From Streptomyces spinoverrucosus (GTDB lineage: Bacteria > Actinomycetota > Actinomycetes > Streptomycetales > Streptomycetaceae), in the NCBI RefSeq assembly GCF_015712165.1, contig NZ_JADPZX010000001.1, positions 558,001-622,000 on the forward strand: a DNA stretch of 64,000 nucleotides, read 5' to 3'. The notes beneath the pieces are model-generated. The model was not told the DNA's origin, did no database searches, and saw nothing but the letters and a program-made list of their open reading frames with translations. Positions within the stretch are counted from its first letter, which is position 1. Each line of letters opens with the position of its first letter. Made by a program: the position numbers and the translations under genes. Below, piece by piece: positions 55,600 to 64,000 of this stretch.

Positions 55600-56781
55600 G
55601 TGACGACGGCGGACCCCGGCGAGGGCCGACTGGAGGAGTTCCTCGCCAATCCGGACAACGTGGCGCTCGACCTGTCCACCGCCGTGGCCCGCTGCTCCAA
55701 GGCGCTCGGCCTGCAGCACTCCGTGGTCTACCTCGCCGACCTCCAGCAGCGCCGGCTGGTCCCGCTGACCGACGTCGCCTCCGCACTGCCCGTCGACGAC
55801 TCCCTCGCGGGCTGGACGTACCGCACCCAGTCCCTGCGGGTGGAGGAGTCCGAGACCGGCGGCATGACGGCATGGCTCCCGCTGCTGGACGGGGCGGAGC
55901 GGCTCGGCGTGCTCGCGGTGCACTGCCCGGTGCTCAGCCCCGTCGCACTGCGCCGCAGCCGGGCCCTGGCCGCACTGCTGGCCATGATGATCACGTCCGC
56001 GCGGGCGTACAAGGAGTCCTTCGTTCGACGGACCCGCACCGAACCGATGCAGCTGCCCGCCGAGATGCTGCGCGCCTTTCTGCCGCCCCGCACGATCGGC
56101 ACCGGGCACGTCATCTCCACGGCCGTACTGGAGCCCGCCTACGAGCTCGGCGGCGACGCCTTCGACCACGCCCTCACCGAGACCACGCTGCACGCCGCGG
56201 TCCTCGACGCCATGGGCCACAACCTGGCGTCGGGGCTCACCACTGCCGTGTCGCTGGCCGCCTGCCGCAACGCCCGGCGCACCGGCGCCGACCTGCCGGA
56301 GCTGGTGCAGAGCGTGGACGACGCGCTGGCCCGGTGGCTGCCGGAGCAGTTCTGCACCGGCGTGCTCATGCAGCTGGACCTGGCGAGCGGCGTGCTGCGC
56401 TGGACCAACTGCGGGCACCCGGCACCCCTGCTGATCCGGGACCAGCGGCTGCTCGTCGACGCGCTGGAGCGCGATGCTGATCCGCCGATGGGGCTGCCGT
56501 CGGTGCTGGCCGACCGGTCGCGGAAGGTGCACGAGGTCGCGCTCCAGCCCGGTGACCGGGTGTTGCTGTACACCGACGGGGTCACCGAGGCGCGGATCCG
56601 GGACGGCGACATGTTCGGTCTGGAGCGGTTCGCCGACTACGTCATCCGGGCCACCGCCGCGGGCGAGCTGGCGCCGGAGACCCTGCGCAAGCTGATCCAC
56701 TCGATCCTCGACGCACAGCCGGGCCGGCTCCGCGACGACGCGACGATCCTGCTGGTCGAGTGGTGGCCGCCGACCCGCTGA
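55600..56781 (+). CDS. GAF-PP2C (SpoIIE/RsbU-type) serine phosphatase
   Basis: This 393-residue protein starts at GTG after GGGGAGACGAG. Residues about 20-140 form a GAF sensor (ALGLQHSVVYLADLQQRRLV) and about 155-390 a PPM phosphatase: YELGGDAFDHALTE (metal Asp in GGDAFD), VLDAMGHNLASGLTT, LLYTDGVTEAR (Asp in TDGV) and LRDDATILLVEW (DDAT). It should dephosphorylate anti-anti-sigma factors, releasing a SigB/F-type sigma. It lies divergent from the sigma gene and tail-to-tail with the Fpg/Nei gene (4-bp gap). Confidence 0.93.
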   Translation: MTTADPGEGRLEEFLANPDNVALDLSTAVARCSKALGLQHSVVYLADLQQRRLVPLTDVASALPVDDSLAGWTYRTQSLRVEESETGGMTAWLPLLDGAERLGVLAVHCPVLSPVALRRSRALAALLAMMITSARAYKESFVRRTRTEPMQLPAEMLRAFLPPRTIGTGHVISTAVLEPAYELGGDAFDHALTETTLHAAVLDAMGHNLASGLTTAVSLAACRNARRTGADLPELVQSVDDALARWLPEQFCTGVLMQLDLASGVLRWTNCGHPAPLLIRDQRLLVDALERDADPPMGLPSVLADRSRKVHEVALQPGDRVLLYTDGVTEARIRDGDMFGLERFADYVIRATAAGELAPETLRKLIHSILDAQPGRLRDDATILLVEWWPPTR

Positions 56782-56785
56782 ACGG

Positions 56786-57649
56786 TCACTTGAGCAGCCG
56801 GGACAGCCTGCGGTCGGCGAGCGGCCTGCCACCGGTCTGGCAGGTCGGACAGTACTGCAGCGAGGAGTCGCTGAAGGAGACCTCGCGGATGGTGTCGCCG
56901 CACACCGGACAGGGCTCGCCGGTGCGGCCGTGCACGCGCAGGCCGCTCTTCTTCTCGGCCTTGAGCCGTCCGGCCGCCAGGCCGCGCGAGCGCTCGACGG
57001 CTTCCGTGAGCGTCGTGCGCAGGGCCTCGTACAGTCTTCGGGTCTCCTCGGGGGTGAGGGACGCGGCCAGTTTGAACGGGGACATCTTCGCCGCGTGCAG
57101 GATCTCGTCGCTGTAGGCGTTGCCGACGCCGGCGATGAGGCTCTGGTCGCGCAGGGCGCCCTTGAGTTGGCGGCGCTCGTCCTGGAGCAGGGCGGTGAAG
57201 CGGGCCTCGTCGAAGTCGTCGGCGAGTGGGTCGGGGCCGAGCCGGGCGACGCCGGGCACCTGCTGCGGATCCGCCACGAGGTACACCGCGAGCCGCTTCT
57301 GCGTGCCGGCCTCGGTGAGGTCGAAGCCCGCGCCGGTCTCCAGGGCCACGCGCAGCGCCAGCGGACCCTTGCCGGGACGGGGCGGGCCGTCGGGGAGGCG
57401 GTCCTTCCACTGGAGCCAGCCGGCGCGGGCCAGGTGGGTCACCAGATGCGGGCCGCCGTCCGTCTGAAGGTCCAGGAACTTGCCGTACCGGTGCACGGCC
57501 ACGACCTGGTGGCCCTCGACGGCCGACAGGGGTGGGTCGTACGTCTTCAGCACACTGATCGCGACGGGCAGCACGCGCACGATCTCGTGGCCGACGAGGT
57601 GGTCGGTCAGGAAGTCCTTGAGCGCTTCGACCTCGGGCAGTTCCGGCAT
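56786..57649 (-). CDS. Fpg/Nei family DNA glycosylase
   Basis: This 287-residue base-excision enzyme begins MPELPEVEALKDFL: Pro2 is the nucleophile and Glu3/Glu6 catalytic. LKGALRDQSLIAGVGNAYSDE is the H2TH element, and the C-terminal zinc finger is CPVCGDTIREVSFSDSS...CPTCQTGG. It removes oxidised bases (8-oxoG, FapyG or Nei substrates) and cleaves the AP site. Compared with MutM the DNA-intercalating loops are changed, so the exact subclass (Nei2-like or Fpg2) is uncertain. It sits between two phosphatase genes, without obvious functional link. Confidence 0.93.
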   Translation of the reverse strand: MPELPEVEALKDFLTDHLVGHEIVRVLPVAISVLKTYDPPLSAVEGHQVVAVHRYGKFLDLQTDGGPHLVTHLARAGWLQWKDRLPDGPPRPGKGPLALRVALETGAGFDLTEAGTQKRLAVYLVADPQQVPGVARLGPDPLADDFDEARFTALLQDERRQLKGALRDQSLIAGVGNAYSDEILHAAKMSPFKLAASLTPEETRRLYEALRTTLTEAVERSRGLAAGRLKAEKKSGLRVHGRTGEPCPVCGDTIREVSFSDSSLQYCPTCQTGGRPLADRRLSRLLK

Positions 57650-57705
57650 ACGTCCAGAGTGCCATCCGGGACCGACAGTGCCGGGCGTGTTTCGAACGGG
57701 TCCGC

Positions 57706-59784
57706 TCAGTCCCGTTGCGGCACCACGAACTCGCACCACACGCACTTGCCGCCGCCCCGCGCCTCCACGCCCCACACGTCCGTGAGCGTGTCGACGAGCA
57801 GCAGACCGCGGCCGGAGACGCCGGAGGCGCCGGCCTCGCGGCGGCGGGGCAGGGCGCTGGAGGAGTCCTCGACCTCGACACGCAGCCGCCGGTCGGTGTC
57901 GGTCAGGACCCGCAGGGTGACGATCGCGGCGCCCTCGGTGTGCATCAGGGCGTTGGTGATCAGCTCGTCGGCGACGAGTTCGACCTCGTCGCAGCGGTCG
58001 GCGGCGCCCCAGGCGCGCACGGCGGCGCGGATCATGTGCCGGGCCTGCCGGAGGGCGTCGGGGTCGCCGGGCGCGACGTGCTGCTGGAGGCGGCCGCCGC
58101 TCTGCGGGGCGTCCGCGCCGCGGCGGCGCAGCAGGAGCAGCGCCACGTCGTCGTCGCCGCCGCGCTCCTCGGCCACGTCGATGAGCGAGTCGGCGAGTTT
58201 CCACACGTCCTGCGGGCCGGAGGCGACGAGCGCGGTGAGGACCTGCATACCGTCGTCGAGGTCGGCGCCGGGCTGTTCGACCAGGCCGTCGGTGCACAGG
58301 ATCAGCGTGTGCCCGGGGTCGAGCTCGATGGTGCCGACGGGATACGCCAGGCGCCCGAACTCGGCGGACAGGCCGAGCGGCAGGCCGCCCTGGACGGGGG
58401 CGCGGCGGCAGCTGCCGTCCGGGGCCCGGATCAGGGGGTCGATGTGGCCGGCCCGGACGACCTGGACGACTCCGGTGGCGAGGTCGGCCTCGGCGTACAG
58501 GCAGGTCGCGAAGCGGTCGGTGTCCAGTTCGTGCAGGAAGACGGAGGCCCGGGCCATCACCGTGGCCGGTGTGTGGCCCTCGGCGGCGTACGCGCGCAGG
58601 ACGATGCGCAGCTGGCCCATCACGGCGGCGGCGTGCGTGTCGTGGCCCTGGACGTCGCCGATGACCGCGCCGACCCGGCCACCCGGCAGCGGGATCAGGT
58701 CGTACCAGTCGCCGCCGATGTCCCGGCCGAGGGAGGCCGAGCGGTAGCGGACGGCGACGTCGGCGCCCCGCACACTGGGGATGGTGCGCGGCAGCATGGC
58801 CTGCTGGAGACCGCCGGCGAGGTCCTTCTCCTGCTCGTAGAACATCGCGCGCTGCAGGCTCTGCGCGATGCTGCTGCCGAGGGCGACGAGGATGTTGCGT
58901 TCGTCGGTCGTGAAGCCGTGGCGGTCGTTGTAGAGCAGGCCCATCGCGCCGATGGGGCGCGCCTGGACGATGAGCGGCAGGTAGGCGGCCGAGGTGATGT
59001 CGAGGTCGGTGATGTGCGGCCACAGGATCGGGTAGCCGTCGGCGAACTCCTGCGGGGACTCGATGAACCGCGGGCTGAGCGTGCGCACCACCTCGCTCAT
59101 CGGGTAGGGCTCGTCGATCCGGGTGATCAGGGTGCCGGGTACGAAGCTGCCCTCGGGGCCCTCGGCGACCAGCCGGATCCGCCCGGCCTCCAGCAGGCCC
59201 ATGACCAGGCTGGTCGCGCCCAGGTGGGTGACACCCTGGGTGTCCTTGAGGACGTCGATGACGTCCTGGACGGTGCGGGCGTTGGCGAGGGCGGCCGTGA
59301 TGAGCTGCACGACGTTGCTCTGGTCCCGGCGGCCGGCCAGGTTCCAGGCGGTCTGGTCGCGGCGCGCCGCGTACTCGTTGAGCTCGCGGGTGGCGTCCCG
59401 GAGGATGCCGATGATCCGGCGCGGCCGGCCCGTGTCGTCGCGGCGGATGTAGCCCTGGGTGTGGGTCCAGCGCAGGGTGCCGTCGCGGCGGCGGATACGG
59501 AAGTACGCGCCGTAGTTCTCGCTGCCGTCCTTGATGGCCTGGGCCACCAGGCTGTCCAGCCGCCGCCCCTCGGCCGGGGGCACGCGCACGGTCAGGGACT
59601 CGGGGCGGCCGTCGTACTCGTCGGGGCGCAGGTCGAAGACCTCGTGGGCCTGGGCGTCCATGTGGAACAGACCGTTGTCCAGGTCCCAGTCGAAGCTGCC
59701 CATCTGGTTGAGCGCCAGGATCGGGTCCGGGTGGGCGGGCCAGTCGTCCGGGAGTGACAGGGCGCTCGCTCCCCGATCAACCAT
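57706..59784 (-). CDS. PAS-GAF-PP2C-ATPase stress phosphatase/anti-sigma kinase
   Basis: This 692-residue multi-domain regulator has a PAS domain (about 25-125; NQMGSFDWDLDNGLFHMDA), GAF (about 150-320), PP2C (about 330-550; GGDWYDLIPLPGG, VIGDVQGHDTHAA, LILCTDGLVEQPG, DDDVALLLLRRR) and a C-terminal HATPase (about 565-690; VELVADELITNALMHTEGA and GRGLLLVDTL). It has no membrane segment. Phosphatase and kinase domains in one protein allow partner-switching control of a SigB-type sigma. The start at 59784 follows AAGGTGG. Confidence 0.93.
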   Translation of the reverse strand: MVDRGASALSLPDDWPAHPDPILALNQMGSFDWDLDNGLFHMDAQAHEVFDLRPDEYDGRPESLTVRVPPAEGRRLDSLVAQAIKDGSENYGAYFRIRRRDGTLRWTHTQGYIRRDDTGRPRRIIGILRDATRELNEYAARRDQTAWNLAGRRDQSNVVQLITAALANARTVQDVIDVLKDTQGVTHLGATSLVMGLLEAGRIRLVAEGPEGSFVPGTLITRIDEPYPMSEVVRTLSPRFIESPQEFADGYPILWPHITDLDITSAAYLPLIVQARPIGAMGLLYNDRHGFTTDERNILVALGSSIAQSLQRAMFYEQEKDLAGGLQQAMLPRTIPSVRGADVAVRYRSASLGRDIGGDWYDLIPLPGGRVGAVIGDVQGHDTHAAAVMGQLRIVLRAYAAEGHTPATVMARASVFLHELDTDRFATCLYAEADLATGVVQVVRAGHIDPLIRAPDGSCRRAPVQGGLPLGLSAEFGRLAYPVGTIELDPGHTLILCTDGLVEQPGADLDDGMQVLTALVASGPQDVWKLADSLIDVAEERGGDDDVALLLLRRRGADAPQSGGRLQQHVAPGDPDALRQARHMIRAAVRAWGAADRCDEVELVADELITNALMHTEGAAIVTLRVLTDTDRRLRVEVEDSSSALPRRREAGASGVSGRGLLLVDTLTDVWGVEARGGGKCVWCEFVVPQRD

Positions 59785-59899
59785 GGGCCCACCTTGCCAG
59801 GGTTCGACCAATTCTTCGACCGGATCAGGTCAGGTTCTTTGGCCGAACCTTTTCGATGCGGCTCTTGAGCGGTTCTCGAACGGTTCACGTTCGATCACT

Positions 59900-61189
59900 T
59901 CAGCTCGCGAAGAGGTCCGTCATGCTGCCGAGGATGCTGTCGGTGGTCTCCGGGGCGTCCGTGTCACCCACGTCGTCGCTCACGTCCGGGTCGTCCGGGA
60001 CGAGTCCGCCGCCGTCGGGCAGGTCGGGGGTCTCCGGGACGGTCTCGGGGCCGATCTCGTCCGCGGGGGCCCTGGGCTCGACGGGCTCCTGAAGGGTCGG
60101 CTCGGCGGGCAGCGAGGGGGCCGTCCCGCTGTCCTCCGGGGGCAGGAGCGGGGCGCCGCTCTCCGGAGGCAGGAGCGGGGCGTCGCCCTCCGGAGGCAGG
60201 AGCGGGGCGTCGCCCTCCGGCGTGGGCGTGGCCGCGCCGGTCACGGGCTCCTCGGGCGTCGGCGTGGCCGCGCCGGTCGCGGGCTCCGCCGGCACCGGGG
60301 CCGCCTCCTCGCCGCCCTCCGCCGAGGAGGCCCCGTCGCTCGGCGCGCTCCCCTGCGGTCGCGGACGCGACGGGCTCGGCCGGTCCGGCCGCAACTCCGG
60401 CCTCGGTACGACCCTGTCGTGCCGGACGTCCTGCCCGATCCGCCGCTCGATCCAGGTGTCGTCGACGACGTTGTCGAGGGTGATGTCGGTGATGACCTGG
60501 GACGCCGGGGTCACCCTGATCACCTCGGTGGGCCGGTACCCGGCCCACGCCCGGCCGCCGCTGCCCGGCGTGCCCCGCATGGCGACGGGCGCGCCGAGCG
60601 GGTTGCCGCAGGCGCAGCGGACGCGGGGTACGCCCCGGTTGTCCACGAGGACTGCGGTGCCCGCCTGGAGGACGGCCTGGCGGGCTGTGGCGCGGCCGTC
60701 GCGGTACCCGTGATTGGTGACCCGGGTGTCGGCGCGCAGTTCGGCGGAGGTGAGCCCGCGCAGATAGCCCGGGATCGACGCCTCGGAGACACCTGCGGCG
60801 CGGGCGAAGGCCTGGGCCCTGCCCCGGTCGGCGGTGAGCAGGCGGATCTGGCGTTCGACGTCGCAGCTGCCGGCCCGGGCCCGGCCGCCGTAGAGGCCGG
60901 GGGTCAGGCCGGAGTAGGAGCGCACGCCGGTGAGGGTCGCCGGGGCGGTGAGGTCGGGGCCCGACCCGGCCGCCGGGGCAGACTGCGGCGTTCGGGTGAC
61001 GGGCGCCGGGGTAGCCGAGGAGGTGGCCGTGGAGTCCGTGAAGGGGTCCGGGCCCTGGTCCCTGACCGGCTGGAGCAAGAGCTCCCCGCCCGCTGTCGCG
61101 ACCTCGCCGCCCTCGGTGCCGCAGCCGGCGGTGAGCAGGGCCGCCGAGAGCGCGCAGGCCGCGACCAAGGTTCCGGTGGGTGTGCGCAC
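59900..61189 (-). CDS. DUF6777 lipoprotein with Pro-rich repeats
   Basis: This 429-residue protein starts at GTG behind GCGGGAG, with a signal peptide ending LLTAGC (lipidated Cys). Residues about 90-270 form the DUF6777 domain: TGVRSYSGLTPGLYGGRARAGSC, YLRGLTSAELRADTRVTNHG and TAVLVDNRGVPRVRCACGNPL with paired cysteines. The tail holds tandem repeats (27-bp units encoding about GDAPLLPPE and 36-bp units encoding EEPVTGAATPTP) and an acidic end ILGSMTDLFAS. It is probably a surface-exposed protein; function unknown. Confidence 0.85.
   Translation of the reverse strand: MRTPTGTLVAACALSAALLTAGCGTEGGEVATAGGELLLQPVRDQGPDPFTDSTATSSATPAPVTRTPQSAPAAGSGPDLTAPATLTGVRSYSGLTPGLYGGRARAGSCDVERQIRLLTADRGRAQAFARAAGVSEASIPGYLRGLTSAELRADTRVTNHGYRDGRATARQAVLQAGTAVLVDNRGVPRVRCACGNPLGAPVAMRGTPGSGGRAWAGYRPTEVIRVTPASQVITDITLDNVVDDTWIERRIGQDVRHDRVVPRPELRPDRPSPSRPRPQGSAPSDGASSAEGGEEAAPVPAEPATGAATPTPEEPVTGAATPTPEGDAPLLPPEGDAPLLPPESGAPLLPPEDSGTAPSLPAEPTLQEPVEPRAPADEIGPETVPETPDLPDGGGLVPDDPDVSDDVGDTDAPETTDSILGSMTDLFAS
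60141..60290. repeat. 27-bp and 36-bp tandem repeats inside the DUF6777 gene
   Basis: The block GGCAGGAGCGGGGCG begins at 60141, 60168 and 60195 (27-bp spacing), and GGCGTnGGCGTGGCCG begins at 60219 and 60255 (36-bp spacing). Both periods are multiples of three, so they change only the number of coding repeats. Confidence 0.9.
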
Positions 61190-61339
61190 CACGTTCTCCC
61201 GCCTCGTCCTGGGCATTTCGCCACTATTGTCTGCTTCACTCTCCTGGGTCACGCAAACGCAGAGCTCGACCACGGAAAGTGACATCACGGCCGGAGCCCG
61301 GGGGGAGGGCGCCAGAATGAAGGAGAGGAGCGCACGACC

Positions 61340-62761
61340 GTGGAGTGGTTCACCGCACCCGACTACTGGCTGACCCGGCTGGTCTTCCAGCGGGCCCTGG
61401 CGGCCGTCTATCTGGTCGCGTTCCTGACGGCGGCCCTGCAGTTCCGGGCGCTGATCGGGGCTCGCGGCATGCTCCCGGTCCCGCGCTATACCGAGTACGT
61501 ACCGTTCAAGCGGGCGCCCAGCCTCTTCCAGCTCCACTACTCCGACCGCTTCTTCGCGGTGTGTGCCTGGGCGGGCTGCGCGGTGTCGGCGGCGCTGCTG
61601 GCGGGCGTGGACTCGATGGTGCCGCTGTGGGCCGGGATGCTGCTGTGGGTGCTGCCCTGGCTGCTGTACCTGTCGATCGTCAACGTCGGCCAGACCTGGT
61701 ACTCGTTCGGCTGGGAGTCCCTGCTCCTGGAGGTCGGCTTCCTCGCGGTCTTCCTCGGCAACGACGAGGTGGCACCGCCGATCGTGGTGCTGTTCCTGCT
61801 GCGCTGGATCCTGTTCCGGGTGGAGTTCGGCGCGGGCCTGATCAAGCTGCGCGGCGACGCCTGCTGGCGCAAGCTGACCTGCCTGGACTACCACCACGAG
61901 ACCCAGCCGATGCCGGGCCCGCTGAGCTGGTTCTTCCACCATCTCCCCCGGCCGCTGCACCGCGTCGAGGTGGCCGCCAACCACTTCACCCAACTCGTCG
62001 TGCCGGTCCTGCTGTTCACCCCGCAGCCGATCGCCACGGCCGCCGCCGCGCTGATGGTCGTCACCCAGCTGTGGCTGGTCCTGTCCGGCAACTTCTCCTG
62101 GCTGAACTGGATCACCATCGTGCTCGCCCTGGCGGCGATCCAGTTCCCCACCGACCCGCCGTCCGTGCCCGGCGCTCCGCTCTGGTACGCGGTCGTGGTC
62201 CTGGCCGTGGCCGCGCTGATCGCGTTCCTCAGCTACCGCCCCGTCACCAACATGATCTCCCGCCGCCAGGTCATGAACCGCTCCTTCGACCCGCTCCACC
62301 TGGTCAACACCTACGGCGCCTTCGGCAGCGTCAGCCGGGTCCGCTACGAGGTGGTCATCGAGGGCACCGCCGACGCCGTACCGCACGAGGACTCCGACTG
62401 GCGGGAGTACGAGTTCAAGGGCAAACCCGGCGATCCACGGCACTGGCCGCGCCAGTTCGCGCCGTACCATCTGCGGCTGGACTGGCTGATGTGGTTCGCG
62501 GCGCTCTCCCCGGCCTACGCGGGCTCGTGGTTCGGCGCCCTGGTCGAACGCCTGCTGGAGAACGACCGCGACACCCTGAGGCTGCTGCGCCGCTCCCCCT
62601 TCCCGCCCGACGAGCCCCCGCGCTTCATCCGCGCCCGCCTCTTCCGCTACCGGTACACGACCTGGCGGGAGCTGCGGGAGACGGGCGCGTGCTGGGACCG
62701 GACGTATGTGCGGGAGTATCTGCCGCCGACGCGGCTGGCGGAGGCAGCTCAGAGGTCGTAG
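61340..62761 (+). CDS. Lipase maturation factor family membrane protein
   Basis: This 473-residue multi-pass protein starts at GTG after GGAGAGGAG and has an LMF1-type sequence: MEWFTAPDYWLTRLVFQRAL, ALIGARGMLPVPRYTEY, GQTWYSFGWESLLLEVGFLA, LLRWILFRVEFGAGLIKLRG, NHFTQLVVPVLLF and HEDSDWREYEFKGKPGD, followed by HLRLDWLMWFAAL. About ten membrane helices. LMF1 assists folding of lipases in animals; in bacteria the family role is not known. It overlaps the converging amidohydrolase gene by 13 bases. Confidence 0.93.
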   Translation: MEWFTAPDYWLTRLVFQRALAAVYLVAFLTAALQFRALIGARGMLPVPRYTEYVPFKRAPSLFQLHYSDRFFAVCAWAGCAVSAALLAGVDSMVPLWAGMLLWVLPWLLYLSIVNVGQTWYSFGWESLLLEVGFLAVFLGNDEVAPPIVVLFLLRWILFRVEFGAGLIKLRGDACWRKLTCLDYHHETQPMPGPLSWFFHHLPRPLHRVEVAANHFTQLVVPVLLFTPQPIATAAAALMVVTQLWLVLSGNFSWLNWITIVLALAAIQFPTDPPSVPGAPLWYAVVVLAVAALIAFLSYRPVTNMISRRQVMNRSFDPLHLVNTYGAFGSVSRVRYEVVIEGTADAVPHEDSDWREYEFKGKPGDPRHWPRQFAPYHLRLDWLMWFAALSPAYAGSWFGALVERLLENDRDTLRLLRRSPFPPDEPPRFIRARLFRYRYTTWRELRETGACWDRTYVREYLPPTRLAEAAQRS

Positions 62762-63603
62762 ACGCGGGTGGCGGTGGTCTCGAAGAGCTGGGCGCGTTCG
62801 TCCCGGCTCAGGTCGCTCGCCAGACCGCCCACGAGGGACGACACCTGCGCGTACGTCGCCGCCACCGTGCACACCGGCCAGTCCGAGCCGAACATCAGGC
62901 GGCCGGGTCCGAAGGCCTCCAGCGCGGTGTCCCAGTACGGGCGCAGGGGTGCGAGGGGCCAGGTGGTCCCGCCCCACAGGGCCGGGTCCATCTCCGTCAC
63001 CAGGCCCGACACCTTGCACACCGTGTTGGGCAGCTCGCCCAGCGCCCTGATGTCACAGGCCCACGCTTCCGGCGCGCCGGAAGCGACGGGCGGCTTGCCC
63101 AGATGATCGAGGACGAAGGTCAGGCCGGGCAGCGAGGCCGCCGCCCGCACGCACGCGGACAGCTGATGCGGCAGCACGATCAGGTCGTAGACGAGGCCCG
63201 CCTCGGCCACGGCGGCGAGACCTCGGCGTACGTCCGGACGCAGCAGCCACTCGGGGTCCGGCTCGCCCTGGACCTGGTGGCGGATGCCCTTGAGGTACCG
63301 CCCGCCGGGGAGTTCCCGCAGCCGGGCGAGTTCGTCCGCGACGTCCGGACGGGTGAGGTCGGTCCAGCCGACGACGCCCGCGACCAGCTCGTGCGCGGCG
63401 GCCAGGGCCAGGAACTCCGGGGTCTCCTCGGGCACCGTCACCGTCTGGACGAGGACCGTGCGGTCGACGCCGGCCGCGCGGGCCTCGGGTGCGAGGTCGG
63501 TGAGGGTGAAGTTCCGCCGGAGCGGCTGGAGTTCGGGACCGGCTATCCACTCCTGGTCGCGGACCGACAGGTCCCAGACGTGGTGGTGCGCGTCGACGGT
63601 CAC
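62749..63603 (-). CDS. Amidohydrolase-2 family protein, probably L-fuconolactonase
   Basis: This 284-residue metallo-hydrolase starts MTVDAHHHVWD (metal His-x-His) and contains VGWTDLTRPDVADELARL, GLTFVLDHLGKP, TVCKVSGLVTE and FGSDWPVCTVAATY (catalytic Asp). These are the hallmarks of the fuconolactone/rhamnonolactone hydrolase group in the amidohydrolase-2 family. It is coupled by a four-base overlap to an aldo/keto reductase of the L-fucose dehydrogenase type, indicating an oxidative L-fucose (or related sugar) pathway. Substrate specificity is inferred from context. Confidence 0.88.
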   Translation of the reverse strand: MTVDAHHHVWDLSVRDQEWIAGPELQPLRRNFTLTDLAPEARAAGVDRTVLVQTVTVPEETPEFLALAAAHELVAGVVGWTDLTRPDVADELARLRELPGGRYLKGIRHQVQGEPDPEWLLRPDVRRGLAAVAEAGLVYDLIVLPHQLSACVRAAASLPGLTFVLDHLGKPPVASGAPEAWACDIRALGELPNTVCKVSGLVTEMDPALWGGTTWPLAPLRPYWDTALEAFGPGRLMFGSDWPVCTVAATYAQVSSLVGGLASDLSRDERAQLFETTATRVYDL

Positions 63604-64000
63604 GGCAGTTCCTCCTTCGGGACGGGAGCCTCGGACGGCAGGAGCCCCGTCTCCCGCAGCTCCTGCCAGAACGCGGCGGGCACGGGCGTACGGAACTGCT
63701 CGGCGCAGTCGTCGACCTCGGCGGCCGTGCGGGCGCCCACGAGGACGTCGACGACCGCCGGGTGGGCGGCGCAGAAGGCGAGGGCGGCGGCGCGCAGGGT
63801 CGTGCCGTGGCGGTCGGCGATCGACTTCAGGCGCAGCGCACGGTCGAGCAACTCCGGTGGCGCCGCGGTGTAGTCGTACGTCGCTCCTGGTCGCGGATCC
63901 GCCAGCAGACCGGAGTTGAAGGCGCCCCCGATCACCACCGCCGTCCCGCGTTCCTGTGCGCTGGGCAGCAGGTCGGTGAGGGCGCTCTGGTCGAGGAGCG
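63600..64000 (-). CDS. Aldo/keto reductase, L-fucose dehydrogenase type, partial
   Basis: The C-terminal 133 codons of an aldo/keto reductase are present; its frame is open through the window end and begins outside. The visible core is AVVIGGAFNSGLLADPRPGA, then AAALAFCAAHPAVVDVLVGARTAAEVDDCAE, characteristic of the D-threo-aldose/L-fucose dehydrogenase branch. It oxidises L-fucose to the 1,5-lactone with NAD(P). The stop overlaps the start of the lactonase gene (ATGA). Confidence 0.85.
   Translation of the reverse strand, partial: LLDQSALTDLLPSAQERGTAVVIGGAFNSGLLADPRPGATYDYTAAPPELLDRALRLKSIADRHGTTLRAAALAFCAAHPAVVDVLVGARTAAEVDDCAEQFRTPVPAAFWQELRETGLLPSEAPVPKEELP

Noticed and set aside
61190..63019. 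Minus-strand extension of the DUF6777 gene to 1039 residues
   Set aside because: It is antisense to the lipase-maturation-factor gene; a lipobox and ribosome site place the start at 61189.

Overview
The window is about 64 kb of very GC-rich actinobacterial DNA with strong third-position G/C bias, frequent GTG starts, ATGA/GTGA operon overlaps and purine-rich ribosome sites. An ergothioneine operon, dodecin, DUF574-type methyltransferase, class F sortase, SigB/F-type sigma factor and SpoIIE-type phosphatases point to Streptomyces. From memory only, the order egtABCD - solute-binding lipoprotein - ... - olsBA - sdhBAC - lysR - rmdA - SCO0930-type lipoprotein resembles the SCO0910-SCO0930 stretch of S. 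coelicolor. No tRNA, rRNA, CRISPR, prophage or transposase gene was recognised.

Layout. 0-9.5 kb: the 3' end of a TPR gene; an intergenic block with four identical 107-bp tandem repeats; a PepSY membrane protein; a peptide deformylase; a disulfide oxidoreductase divergent from thioredoxin; an aldehyde dehydrogenase with a LacI regulator; and a TetR/FMN-reductase pair separated by twin GGACCNNGGTCC operators. 9.5-17.6 kb: an orphan EACC1 conflict-system component, DUF1876 and universal stress proteins, phosphoketolase, an amidase, and a MazF/PemK toxin-like gene tail-to-tail with a bacterial-type PARG. 17.8-23.6 kb: the coupled ergothioneine operon egtABCD, then a lone sugar-binding lipoprotein with a DasR-like operator. 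23.7-29.8 kb: dodecin, a Pnkp-like HAD phosphatase 9 bp behind a Ro60/TROVE gene that carries a structured leader, a luciferase-like monooxygenase, and a ClpC-type ATPase without an evident ClpP-docking loop.

30-42 kb: a class II UvrA-like gene split in two, a frameshifted small gene, an ornithine-lipid-type acyltransferase pair (olsB-olsA), the succinate dehydrogenase operon sdhC-sdhA-sdhB with a divergent LysR regulator, and the PAS-GGDEF-EAL protein RmdA coupled to a SAM methyltransferase. 42-53 kb: a cell-surface block (SCO0930-family lipoprotein, proline-rich secreted protein, DUF4239 protein, small anchored protein, class F sortase, polysaccharide deacetylase, a shortened MprF-like protein), then a universal stress protein, an APC permease and a CapA protein. 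52-64 kb: a signalling block (ECF sigma, unknown protein, zinc anti-sigma, SigB/F-type sigma, two PP2C phosphatases flanking an Fpg/Nei glycosylase), a DUF6777 lipoprotein, a lipase-maturation-factor protein, and the start of an L-fucose-type oxidative pathway.

Recurring themes are redox and oxidative stress (ergothioneine, thioredoxin, FMN reductase, SDH), RNA/DNA/protein repair (Ro60 with Pnkp-like phosphatase, UvrA-like, Fpg/Nei, Clp) and envelope remodelling. The most unusual features are the Ro60 locus with its 13-bp leader stem, the 107-bp repeat array, the orphan EACC1 gene, the MazF/PARG pair, the truncated MprF-like gene, and two single-base frameshifts in GGGG runs 1.2 kb apart.
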